64,000 nt of DNA, from contig NC_081412.1 in assembly GCF_030272615.1 (NCBI RefSeq), forward strand, positions 476,107,657 to 476,171,656. Direction: 5' to 3'. Positions 25,073-36,129 of the stretch are shown piece after piece (position 1 is the stretch's first letter; every line of letters starts with the position of its first letter). Origin of the DNA: Cryptomeria japonica. Lineage: Eukaryota > Streptophyta > Pinopsida > Cupressales > Cupressaceae. Both the position numbers and the translations under genes were made by a program. Below the pieces are notes generated by a model. The model was not told the origin of the DNA. It saw nothing but the letters and a program-made list of their open reading frames with translations, and did no database searches.

Positions 25073-26793
25073 ACTAGATGTGCCTCTCTCACGCCACGAC
25101 AAGTTGAATAGTAGGGAGAGGAGCAATATATGAAGGAACAACAAGATGAGGATATCATCAAAATTACAAATGTAGAAATGCAGATTGGTATTCCTCATGT
25201 GCCACCTATTATGGAATTAGACCTCACTCCTTTGGATATTCAAGGAAGAGATTTTAGAGATGCTAGGAAGGATGCATGTGACAAATTCCTGGAGGATGAA
25301 GCTTTTGTGAAAAGCCCAACCTTCCTTCAAATGATGTGGAAGATGAAAATAGATGAATACAAGAGGAGAAGTGCTAAGAGAATGGACCAAAGGCCAAATA
25401 GGTCTGACCAAGAAAATCAAGAAGAAGTCAAGACAAAAATGATGGAGAAGTTTAAAGCAATCATGTCATATGAAGGTAGGATGAATGTAAATCAAGTTGG
25501 TGTTTAATTTTTCCAGAGTGCAACATAGTTGATGCAGTGGCCTTTGATGCGATCAAGAAATCAAGAGACCAACAGTTTAGTTTAGAAGAAGCAAGGTTGG
25601 CATTAAAAGGATCATATTTTATAGATGATTATGCAACCTTTGCAATATGGTCACTAGAACAAGGGTCTAGGAGGCTTGATATAAATCCAAACTTGAAAGG
25701 AAACCTCATTATAAAGAGAGCCTCTGATACATCAAATGTTGAGGCCTCAAAGTTAGCTATCAATATGACCAAATTGGCCCATGAAACTATGAAACGGGAG
25801 GCTAAAGAGAAGCAGGAACTCATGAAGAAATTTGAGAAGCTCTTTAATGATTAAAATACAGTTCAATAGAGATGTGTAGAACTGCATACTAATGTTCATC
25901 TCCTTGAATAGAAACAACTAGGAGCACCTTCTTTAGTTCTTGCCATTGCATCAGTCCCATCATTATCCAGGTCTCCACCAGTCTCACATATAGATGCATC
26001 AGTTCAATTTGATAATGAGACTGATACTCCAATAACATCATTAGTACCATATGTTGATGATGAACCTAAGCCCACTAGATCTACAGACCCAACAAGAGCT
26101 CAAATTTTGGAAATAATTAATGATTTGGAACAAAAGCTAAAGGAGTCAGAAGATCGATCTGCTAGTAAGAAAAGGGAGATAGTCAGCTCTGTGTTGACTC
26201 ATTTAAATGATAAAGTGGACAGTAGACTGAATAGTATTCATTCTTTGTATTCTTTATTGTTTAATGTTATTTAAAGTTTTGATAAAGATAAAGAGGTAGC
26301 AATCCCTTTATTCACAAAGTGGCTAAAGAGGGGAAACGAGCCTAGGATAATGTAGACGGATTCAAAGTACCATGTTGAGAGGCCACCTACACTTCAACCA
26401 ACTTATTTGCTGGTAAAATCAATGCAGGAAGCCCAAATGCTGCCAGATAGTATAGAAAGAAAAATAAGATAGTTAATGAGGACTTTTGGTGAGTTGAATG
26501 AGACACTTTTCCTTGTATTGAGAATAAAAATGGGGTAATTAAGCCCTTGCAGTTATGGAAAGAAGAGGGTGGACATGATTTGTGATGATTTAGATACTAT
26601 CATGTTGGATGATAGCATGGATAAGATAATATGCATGAGAACATTTTTTGAAACTTTTGAAAGGGAGGAAAATCAAGTGGCAATTAAGCACACTCCCTAC
26701 AGGGAAAAAGCTAATGAGGTTATGAATTTAAAATGGTTGTTAGATGAGGAATATGTTGAATGGAGTAATAATTATTTGAAGGATGAATGGTGA

Positions 26794-28089
26794 CATCAAC
26801 TAGTTAGTTAGATAACTATGTGATTCGGAAGTCTAATAGACAGTTTTGATTCCTTGCAGCGGTCACTTTTTGGATGTGAGCAGCAAGAAAGGTGAGCTCG
26901 TCCCAAATCTTCATCGACAAAAACAAGAGGGAAAAAGGGTGCATAAAGTGTTATGATGAATCAGTTGCAGATATTTAATCTTGGTTGTGACATTCCTTAA
27001 ATGGAATCTTTTGTAACTAAATTATGGGTAACTGGTCATTTTTTAATGACAATTGTCTCTTCTAGTCTGTAGCTTATTTCGCTCCCTTATTTCTATAAAA
27101 GGGAATTCAAGGCCAAGAGGGAGGGTTCCAAATTTGGTTTATGTACTTAGTAATTTTGAAATTTTTTTTAGTCATAAGGTTCCTGTAGAATTTTTAGGTG
27201 GAAATGAGCAATTGTAAGGATTTTGCAAAACAATTGATAAAAGTCTTATGTCTAGTTTCTTGCAGGTTCTTGAAGGAGTTATATGTAAATGGATTTATGA
27301 CAGAAATAGCAAGTTAATTCAAAAGGAAATATAATTATGATCTATTTCTCTCTATTGTGCAATTCTATCATCTTTTGAATGGAATGTAATCAAGGACTTC
27401 TTTCATTCAGTGCACTGTTGTGGTGTATGTGTTTTTTGTTCATGCTTTGATCTAAGGGGTCAATTAAAATGCTTGAGTAGAATTGCATAGTGATAGGGCT
27501 TGTTTAGGGATTTGATAAGTAGTCTAGGTTAGGATTGTAGATAGAAAATATTGTAAGGCAATATTTTCTCAAGATCTAAATGTTATTAGATTAATTATGT
27601 TGTAATTCATTTATATTTTTTGATTTCAAGTGCCCAATGAAAGAAAGCACTAATCATAGTTGGTTGTAAATTATTACAGTCAATTTTCTACTCTGTTCAT
27701 CTATGTTGTTACACAATTGATTATTATCAAAATACTTTTAATTTTATATATGTTGTTATATGTTTTGACCATCTCAAGCTTCATTTAGGTTGAGGATCAC
27801 TAGAGGATTTGCCATCCTTGAGAATTCTCCCTTATTGTTGAGCCTATATTTGAAATTTTCTACTTAATTTTGGTGACAGTATAAGTATGGATCAGAGATT
27901 ATAAGTTCATCAAGGGATTACCCTCTTGGGTTTTGTAGAGCCCAAAGTGTAGAAGGATTAGCAGAATCCTTGTCATATGTTGGTCCAAGTTCTTGGAGAT
28001 TTTGATAGTTGGAGTTGGCTTCTCCTCAAATAAATCCAAAGAATCAACTTAGTTTCTTCCTACTTGTAGTGTAAACCCCATTTTGGGAT
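26794..28089. other. 3' flank of unit E2, possibly its 3' LTR
   Basis: No ORF supported. CTATAAAAGGGAATTC at about 27096 could be a TATA box. The last 200 bases contain GTAGAGCCCAAAGTGTAGAA-type sequence that is related to the end of the LTR-like insertion at 49807-52366 (about 52228-52290), and the region ends GGGATACCAACA. This suggests an LTR U5, but a matching 5' LTR was not found. Confidence 0.45.
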
Positions 28090-28549
28090 ACCAACACTAT
28101 AATTGATCAAATTGAAAAAACATAGATTGTCATAACTTTAAAATATAAAAATATATGAAAAAAAAAAATTTCTACAAGTAAGAAATAACATCAACTATTA
28201 ATGAATGAGTACAAGAGCATATGAACAATTCAAGAAGTATACTAATTTGGAGCACATAACAAATATAGTTCAAGAGGAGTTCAGAGTTTATAGAATTCCG
28301 TAATCTATTATGATTTCTTTGTGAACCTAAGTAACTAACCAAAGGGAAGGCATCATCAAGGTGATTTACCACCTAACCATATAGAGATTTCCTACACATA
28401 TTTTTATTGAAAGCGACACTATCCTTCACAAGGGTGTAATCAAGTTTAAATGCCTAATGCCATATGATCCTTGTGTTTTGACTCTACATAGCCTTAGTCA
28501 CTCAGACACTATAGGTATGCCCTACCTAGTATGATCTCTAACTAGGTAG
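28090..28549. other. Unassigned sequence left of element C
   Basis: AT-rich, no gene seen. The last five bases, GGTAG (28545-28549), are the left target duplication of element C; the sequence resumes at 55912 after C. Confidence 0.6.
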
Positions 28550-28640
28550 TGTTGGAATGCATTGATATCAGCGGTAAACTGAGAGGAAGGGTGAATCAGT
28601 TTACTCACAAGTACAACAATTAATTCAATTATAAACCTTA

Positions 28641-29478
28641 TGTTAAATTCAATAACAGTCCCAAAGAAACTGAGAGGGGGGGGTGAATCAGTGTCTAACC
28701 TGTTAATAGAATATTTTAACTTATTTATAACTTTGCAACCTAAATTAATGTACCGCTAAACAAGGAATAATGCAGCAAATAGAAATAACAGAGATAACAT
28801 AAATGCACACCATAACACAAGATATTTTGGCAAGAAAACCGAGTAAGGGAAAAAACTCAGTGGGATTTGTGACCCACAATATTTACTCACTGGCCAATAT
28901 GAATAAATATTACTTACAATAGGGGTCTGCACATGCAAGAAGGCCAACAACCTAGAGCTCACTTCTCAATGGAAGAGTCTCACTGACTACAAAATTGATA
29001 ATTAAATCCAAGACAATGTACTGCTCAAAATAGCATCTGCAATGCTTGATTCAGTGCCGGTTTAAGTTCTATCAGAAACCTTAACCAAAAACCTGCCAGT
29101 GAATGATATTCACTCACATAACATATCTGCCTTATTACCAAATCTTTTCGCTATCTTCTACATAATACCATTACATAATTTCCTCTCCATGCTATATCAA
29201 AAATGACCTATAAGATCTCATACATATATGAGTCTTTACAATACATCATGTCGGCTTACAAATAATTAATTACATTACAATATAATTCACATAAATAAAA
29301 CTTGTCTCATGTCGTCTTGTATGTCGGTATGCTTTGTTGTCGGTGAATGAACTTTGTTGTGCCTGTCAGTGCTAGTGAATTATGTATGCGTTGTCGGTGA
29401 ACCTGTAGAATCATGTTACTGGTTGGTTGCCATCAATGACAAAATCAACCATTCTCATGTGAGTGTAGAATGCCAACA
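28641..29478. repeat. Solo LTR inserted in the 3' LTR of element C
   Basis: 838 bp with TGTTAAATTC and GAATGCCAACA ends and an exact 5-bp duplication CCTTA at 28636-28640 and 29479-29483. The other LTR of C has an uninterrupted CTTATACC at the site. GAGAGGGGGGGGTGAATCAG near the left end is typical of copia LTRs in this window read in the minus direction. No coding sequence: most likely left after LTR-LTR recombination. Confidence 0.87.
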
Positions 29479-29637
29479 CCTTATACCAAAGCACAACTCA
29501 ATGAAGAATATAACATGAAAGCACAACACACATAACACCAATACTTTGATGTGGAAAACCCGGAAAGGGAAAAACCACGGTGGGAAACCCTACCCACAAT
29601 CAGATGCATACTCTACAGTAGTATTATGAATAATTAT

Positions 29638-31106
29638 TGTATGTGGGAAAAGCGGGTTGATGAAACTCAAAATGTGAAAAATAAAGCTCAAAGAGGCTTG
29701 CTCACACACCCACAAGACTTCTTGGTGCAATTTATGGAGTCATGAAGAATGACTCAACTTCCCAAGGTTGGCTCCATGGTTCTCTATCTCACAAGGTCCC
29801 TCAAATTAATGCCTTTGCTCTCAGATCATTGAGCAAAGTGGCTTAGGGATGACAAATGCAAGAACGAGGGATGCTTTTGATTGATTTTAACATGGATGCA
29901 TCCTATCTATGCATGATTCTACAAATAAGCTAAAATAGATTATAAGATGACAAGACTAGTATAAATACTATCCTAACATGATATACTAGTTAATAATTTA
30001 AGCTAATGATAAAGGAAATAGTCTAAAATGCTTATTAGATTAATTCCTATTGCAAAGAGAGACTACATGTATTGATAAAATTGAGCATAAATGAGATACT
30101 AAAAGCTTGCATGGATCCATAAAATGGAGGAATGGGAGCTCTATTTATAGTGAAAATAGGGCAATGGATGGTCAGGATTAAAAGAGTTAATCAAGGGTCA
30201 AGATTGAAAGGTTTCAATCCATGTTTTCAATTTTCACCAATGAAATGGTGACAATTGTCAACATAAGGCTTGTTGAGAGGAGAGGTAAGAAGCATTAAAT
30301 GCTTGAGAAGACATGATGGTTACCCTAGGAGGTAAGGGTTAAGGTTATGTTAGGGTTATCCAATGGATAAAGCTTTTACCCAAGGGGTAAACTCTTGTGC
30401 AAAGGTTAAAGGAATAACCATGGTCAAAGCAATAAATGCTTGATGAGACCCTTGGGTTAGATGGAGTTTAAGTTAGACAAAAAGTCTCTAACCATCTCAC
30501 TAAGGGTTAGTTAACCATTAATGATTTGAAGACTTTGGGGACAAATTTGTAAGTCCTTCCAAATTTGGGGGCATGCAACAAGTTATCTTATTGAATGGAT
30601 AAAGGCTTTAATGCCTTTTGAAGACTTTACTCCAAATTTGAGAAGTGACCTCCTCAAATTTAGGGAAAGGGGATAATGAAATAGGTTTGGGCTAATTGAT
30701 TAGGATTAGAAGAATCTAGAGGAATTTAGGAATAGGGTTTAGGATGCAAGTGGAAGATGTAGGAAAATGCAAGTGGGTGAGGGAAAATAGAATTAATTAA
30801 ATTAATTAATTTATTTCAATTGTGGTGCAATTTGGGAATTTGAATAAATTAGATTTATTCATTTTGGGGTAGACTATTAATTAAATGTAAATTTAATTAA
30901 AAGTAGAGAGAAGGGGTTTAATTAAATAAAATGATTTATTCAATTAAATGATGCAAAGGGCTCTAGTGAATTTAATTAAATAAATTGAATAATTTACTTA
31001 ATTAAATAGAGGAATGTGGGTGATTTAGTTAAATTAGATTTAACTAAAATAGAGGAATGAACATAAAATATTCATTTAGGAATATGGTCATTTTTATATG
31101 TCTACA
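29638..31106 (-). repeat. 3' LTR of element B
   Basis: 1469 bp, TGTATGTGGG to ATGTCTACA on the plus strand. This copy keeps the core promoter (CTATAAATAG on the minus strand, 30141-30150). By eye, about ten differences, mostly transitions, separate the first 400 bases from the 5' LTR. Confidence 0.93.
30142..30149 (-). promoter_or_regulatory. TATA box in the 3' LTR of element B
   Basis: TATAAATA on the minus strand, matching 6938-6945 in element A. It lies inside the roughly 260 bases (30072-30331) absent from the 5' LTR. Confidence 0.6.
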
Positions 31107-31121
31107 TTTTGCCCCTCTTTG
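31107..31121 (-). promoter_or_regulatory. Polypurine tract of element B
   Basis: Minus strand CAAAGAGGGGCAAAA directly before the 3' LTR, the usual position of the plus-strand primer. A conserved inverted repeat (GGGAGATGAATC near 31247 and GATTCATCTCC near 31338) lies just upstream and is also present in element A (about 5785 and 5884). Confidence 0.8.
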
Positions 31122-31432
31122 AAGTGACGTGTGTGCACATATTGATTCAAAGAAAATGATGTGTTGTCATGATTTGGTTATGATAAATTTTTATGTCGTT
31201 TTGAGATTTTCATGTCATGCCCCAGATTTGATAAACGATGCCCCCTCGGGAGATGAATCCAATTTTTTGAAAATTTGATTTGATTTGGATAAATTTAAAG
31301 GCATTTTAAATTTTGGTCTATGTTGAATGCGATAAATTGATTCATCTCCTGATAATGATGTTTGGTAGAGTTGTATGAGATGCCATGAGCAATTGTCGTG
31401 TTCCTCCATGTAACCGTAATTTTGATTTACCC

Positions 31433-31440
31433 TATAAAAG
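31433..31440 (+). promoter_or_regulatory. TATA box of the PMD gene in element B
   Basis: TATAAAAG in CCCTATAAAAGGG, 73 bases before the exon-1 ATG at 31513, on the strand opposite to the retrotransposon. A G-box CACGTG follows at 31496-31501 in the short 5' leader. Element A has an aligned, weaker version. Confidence 0.68.
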
Positions 31441-31689
31441 GGAAAAAGTGATTCCTTTTTGTCTCATTTGTGCTTGTTGACTTTGGAGAAAGTGACACGT
31501 GGAGAAGTCAATATGTCGATTCCATATTCTTCTCATCAATTCGAGCGCGTACGGAGGTATCAAAGGCCTGCCATGTATGGACCACCGGTAAGTCAACCTT
31601 TTTGACCCCTTTTTGATTTTTGATTTTGTTGTTTTTAGTCAGTTTTTGCAATTTGTCATGTGGATTTTATGTTTTAGCTCGTCGGGTCC

Positions 31690-32110
31690 AAGAAATAGCA
31701 CATACGATAAATTTCATAGCACATAGGGTTTAGTGAATTTAGGTAGCGTCTGAAAGAATTAGGGTAGCACATAGGTAGACTAGGTTAGCTCATTGAATTT
31801 GGTTAGCGCACCAGGTGCATAGGGTAGCGCAGGGGGTAAAATGGGTAGCGCATAGGATTAAGCTAGCGCATCGGGTGTCCAGGAGGTCGCATGGGTAGGT
31901 CCAGATAGTGCATAGGGTTAGACAGGGAGTGCAAGAGCAAGATAGGTTAGCGCATGGGATAGTTTTAGCACTTAGGGTAAATTAGATGGTGCAATGAAAG
32001 AAAAGGGTAGCGCATAGGTGTTGGCTAGTGCATAGGGATGATTGGGTGGCACGTAGAGAAGACAGGTTAGCGCATGGTATGCAGTTTAATGCGTAGACAA
32101 GATTTTTTAG
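31690..32110 (+). repeat. TAGCGCAT-type motif array in the PMD intron of element B
   Basis: More than a dozen variants (TAGCGCAT, TAGCACAT, TAGTGCAT) at irregular 20-40 base spacing. The same motif in the same transcript-sense orientation fills two parts of the retroelement leader (44450-44830 and 46340-46620, read on the minus strand). Confidence 0.75.
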
Positions 32111-32329
32111 CACATAGAATTTTTTTTTTGGTATAGTGTGATTTGTGAATGAAGAAAATGGGTAGGTTGATGCTGGTTCTACCTAGATAAGTGCAATTTT
32201 GCCAGTCTGCGTGTTTGTTGTCATTGTTTTGATAAGTTGTCCAATATGAGTTTTGATATAACTTGATTTGATTTGCAATGTTTCAAGTTGATATAGATTT
32301 GATGTGATTTTGATATGATGTGGTTTATA

Positions 32330-32510
32330 TGAATTGTGGAGCTTGAGTTATTTTACAAGATGCATTGATTGTGGAACTTGAGTAGTTTTACAAGTTGATA
32401 TGGATGTGAAACTTGAGTTGTGTTACAAGTTGATATGAAACTTGAGTTGTGTTACAAGTTGATATGATTGTGAAACTTGAGTTGTGTTACAAGTTGATAT
32501 GATTTGATGG
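32330..32510 (+). repeat. Tandem repeat near the end of the PMD intron
   Basis: GTGAAACTTGAGTTGTGTTA and ACAAGTTGATAT words recur about five times with a period of roughly 30-45 bases. No coding potential. Confidence 0.75.
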
Positions 32511-34638
32511 ATTGGTATGATGTGGAACTTGATTTTAAATTTTCAAAGTTTTCAAGTTTTTGAGATGAATTTGATTTTGATATCTATGTGTTGATGAGGA
32601 AACTGATATTAGACTTACTTTGCCTTTTGATAGGAGCGTCTGGGAGTGATTCAGTCGTGTGATCGATTTCTGAGACCATGGTCATTGATACCATGATTGA
32701 CATAGGCAGATAAAGACATTATTAAGAGGTGTGGCCTGACCTCGTTATTATATATGCCTCGGTTTATCGTAAACTGGGGTTTATTGACAGCATTGGCAGA
32801 AAGGTGGCACAGTGATAGGAACACCTTCCATATGGCAACATGCGAGATGATAGTGATGCCTGAGGATTGTCACCGGATTCTACAGATTCCTATGGTAGGT
32901 GCATTTCTACCATATGAGCAGACTAAGGAGGGTGGGACTAAGGCACTTCGTCGGATCTTTCAAGATGATACTATTTGTGGGTATGAGATCCCCTGGCAGG
33001 AGTTCTTGGATTTAGATTACACTCCTCTATCATCAGTTTTGGTAGGTTTAATAGGTGGGTTCTTATGTCCCGACCACAGGTCGAAGGGACTAGCAGTGGG
33101 GTGGGGATTGGTTCTGGAGGACATGGTGACACAGGGTCGCCGATTTGCATGAGGGTCATCTATGTTGGCCCACTTATGCAGGGATTTACATGATGTGGTA
33201 TACTTGGGATATGGCAGTTTATCAGCTGGAGTGACACTGCTATAGGTATGGGTGTGGGAGCATATTCCCGCAGCTAGGCCTATTGGGTGTGCGTATGCAT
33301 ACGGATATAGAGGGATAGTTGTCCAGCATAAGCTGAGAAAACTAGAGCACTTGAGGAGATTTTTGGATGATATTGATACAGTCGTCTAGCGACCATATAC
33401 AGGTTGCGAGAAATGGGCAGAGGATGGGATGGAGATGCCCTACGTTTATATGGCCAGATATTTGATAGGGCGGATGCCCTTTGTTATTGAGAGGTTTCTG
33501 CATAGTCAGGTGTTGTGGCAGTACGGTCGATAGCAGGGGATGCCACAGGGAGCATTCTTTTATGCTCGACGGAGATAGGACATTCCAGATTGGGGACCTA
33601 CGATTGACAGTACGGTGGCAGTGGAGGAGTTCTTTCATTTAGCTGTCCAGATTTGGGATTATGCCCCTGAGATAGTGGATGCAGGGATGATGGACGAGTT
33701 TGCAGCACTCTTCATAGTGCATGCAGTGGCCTGGATATCAGATCTCCTGGAGATGATTCCCGCTTTTGATGACAATGAGGATGATCAGTGAGGAGAAGTT
33801 GGTGAGGAGATAGAGGATGGAGTTGGTGGCAGAGGGGGCAATGATGGAGGAGGTGATGATAGAGGAGGTGGCCAAGGTCAATGAGAGGAGAGGGGGAGAT
33901 TGGTTCAAGGGAGACCTGATCGGGGGAGGAGAGGAGAGGGAGGTGGAGATGGTGGTGCCAGAGGGGTATGGGGTGAGAGGATAGGATGGCGAGTGGCGGT
34001 GGATAGAGAGAGGAGGTTTGGCTATCAGAGTTGGAGGGGAGGAGAGGGTTGAGGAGGTGATAGCAGCAGTGGGAGGGCATGACAACTTTAGATGACTAGC
34101 CCAGAGGAGGAGATCTGATCTATTACCTCCACCAGCACCGAGGATAGGTAGAGGGATAGGGGGGACCCCTTCACAGGTACCCCTATAGATGCGGATTCTG
34201 ACACATGCGGAGGATGCACAGATTAGATCGTTGTAGTTGTCAGTGCAACATTTGCAGACATAGTTGTTGGCACATCAGCATCAGATTACTCAGCTAACCA
34301 CAAAGCATCATATGGAGATAGAGTGGTGGGGTCAAGCGGAGGAGCTTGCAAGGAGTGTGCAGAGAGCGGTAGTAGGTGGTCTGATGAGAGACACCTTGTG
34401 AGAGATGGCATGGAGAGCCAAGGAGGCAGAGTATTATTGGTGCCATTATGAGGATGCAGTGCCTAGGGAGCGTCGAGTGCAGAGTTTTACACAGTCGAGA
34501 TCTAGTTGATCCCATGACACTGGGTCAAGGACGGAGAGTAGAGGCATGACAAGGCCTCCTAGACATGATCCACCTGGAGATCCAGGTGCTGGGACATCTA
34601 CAGCGAGACCGTCTCCTTCAAGTGATAGTCATACCTGA

Positions 34639-36129
34639 GACACATTGTCTCCATTGTATTTTGATCATTTTGTTGTATTTGGCCTAGACATGACATATTT
34701 TGTACATTGATCATTTTTTGAGATATATATATATATATGACACCATTTTCTTTGATCTTCATGTGATGTGCTATGGATGATGTTTTCTATATGCTTTTGA
34801 TTTTGCTATGATGATGCAATGCTTAGATGAATGTGATGTGATGCAAAATTTGATGTTTATGATGTGATGATGCATGATGTTGTGAGATTTATCTTGAAAA
34901 TGAGATGTATGATATGATATGTTATGAGATATATCTTGAAAATGAGATGTATGATATGATATGCTGTGAGATATATCTTGAAAATGAGATGTATGATATG
35001 ATATGATGTGAGATATATCTTGAAAATGAGATGTATGATATGATATACTATGAGATATATCTTGAAAATGAGATGTATGATATGATATGATATGTTGTGA
35101 GATATATCTTGAAAATGAGATGTATGATATGATATGTTGTGAGATATATCTTGAAAATGAGATGATATGCAACTTAGTTGATTTGATATGCAACTTAATT
35201 GTAAAATGATATGCAAGTAATTGTTTTTAAGAATCCTCATTCTGCATTTGTCATCCCTATATAGGCACATGTTATTTTCTTTCTTTGTATGTATCATCAT
35301 TGAGCATTGATTTGTTTTGGGATATGTTGAAAATTTATACAAGCATAATGGTATAATTGAACCATAATGACCTGAGAAAAATTTACATGATTTTTGATTT
35401 TTCAAGATAGTAAAAGCATCAAGGTATAGTTGAACCAGGTCGACCTGAGTGCGGATTGTGGAGAAACAAACAAGATTAAACCATTTGTATGCGTAAAGTG
35501 GAATCATGTCTTCAGTGATGTGAATCACATCTTGAGACAAGTATTTACACAGTACAGATGATCTCCTCGTAGACAGAAAACTAAGAAAATATTGGAGTCC
35601 CCTAGACATTCTCTAGCTTTGAAGCATTGTGGAGAAAATATAGAGGATCCAACAATTCAAAAAGTTTAAGTGCAAAAATAGTCAAAACTTTATGCAAGAT
35701 GCAACATTTGATACTTCAGAAAATCATCCATCATGTTTTGTGAATTTTGCTAAGCGATCAATGTTTTGTTTTTGTGATTGTGTTGTTTTGCTGGATATGA
35801 TATTCTGAGTTTGTGACTAGTTTTGATGGCATGAATGTGCTACAAGTTTTGATTACTGCCCCTAGCCAAGTATACTTCTTGATGTGGATATGTATAGTGA
35901 TTACCAAACCATAGTGAGATGTGGTGAAAGGATATGTGGATAAACCAGGATAGTGTGATAAAAATGTTGGGCGATGGCTGATAGTGCTTGACTGTGGATA
36001 ATGGTATGGATATAGATAGAGGAGTTGTCCTCTCACAATAGCGCCTGTTGCTAGGTTTTCACTAGTTGCTTTTATTGTACCTTGTTATTTGCTTTTTCTT
36101 TATTTTTTGATATTTTTTATTTTTCCGTG
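34639..36129. other. Convergent 3' region between PMD gene and integrase, element B
   Basis: Both transcription units end here tail to tail. It holds an (AT)n run (34722-34737), the 42-bp array (34885-35165) and two copies of a GGTATAATTGAACCAT-like motif followed by GACCTGAG (about 35349 and 35422), both also present in element A (about 2040-2150). Open frames across the array are artefacts of the 42-base period. Confidence 0.65.
34885..35165. repeat. 42-bp tandem repeat, about 7 copies
   Basis: Unit GAGATATATCTTGAAAATGA plus GATGTATGATATGATATG and a variable 3-4 bases. One copy is 5 bases longer. It is a multiple of three, so it stays open in several frames, but unit variation does not follow codon positions. 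Confidence 0.9.

Larger units (their letters stand above)
13978..26793 (+). pseudogene. Unit E2: decayed long ORF, split by element D
   Basis: Unknown family, related in layout to E1. Coding-like sequence runs 13978-16028 and resumes at 25078 after the copia insertion; joined across one target duplication the frame continues for 18 more codons before a stop. N-terminal part: MSPSQNHS start, then VIRGNDGEFWLTV (about 14320-14370), cognate to RCIRKNNGEVFLSV in E1. The best-kept block is 15284-15979 (232 codons), ending in a Ser/Gly/Lys-rich tail. After D come 25130-25507, 25537-25854 (Lys/Glu-rich, coiled-coil-like) and 26569-26793. Many stops and several frame changes show it is dead. No retroviral enzyme motif is present. 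Confidence 0.6.
31588..32633 (+). other. Inferred intron of the element B PMD gene
   Basis: Donor CCG-GTAAGT and acceptor GATAG-GAG flank 1046 bases that are T-rich near the donor, then carry the TAGCGCAT array and a tandem repeat, and contain many stops. The exon sequences on both sides match element A at protein level while the intron aligns poorly by eye. Splicing is inferred from signals and frame only. Confidence 0.65.
31513..34638 (+). pseudogene. Antisense PMD-domain gene of element B (two exons, decayed)
   Basis: Exon 1 is 31513-31587 (25 codons from MSIPYSSH), donor GTAAGT at 31588, intron 31588-32633 (1046 bp) with acceptor TTTTGATAG, exon 2 32634-34638. The junction is phase 0 and the frame runs into the PMD: ERLGVIQS, RPWSLIP, then MPRFIVNWGLLTALAERWHS (32754 on), LCPDHRSKGLA, VWVWEHIPAARP (about 33245-33285) and EDGMEMPYVYMARYLIG (about 33421-33475). 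The tail is Gly/Glu/Arg-rich and ends SHT-stop, as in element A. Stops include TGA at 33150, where A has TGG. A frame change lies near 34.03-34.08 kb. PMD proteins occur in host nuclear proteins (MAIN, MAIL1) and in transposons. Function here unknown. Being antisense, the intron would survive passage through the element RNA. Confidence 0.8.

Noticed and set aside
28390-28549. Possible gene end left of element C
   Set aside because: No frame or motif supports it; kept as unassigned flank.
33712-34085. Pro/Ser/Leu-rich minus-strand frames
   Set aside because: Reverse reading of the Gly/Glu/Arg-rich tail of the PMD gene.
34771-35609. Overlapping minus-strand frames of 140 and 250 codons with His/Ser/Ile-rich repeats
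   Set aside because: They are the 42-bp tandem array read in two frames; a period divisible by three keeps any frame open. No conserved protein counterpart in element A.
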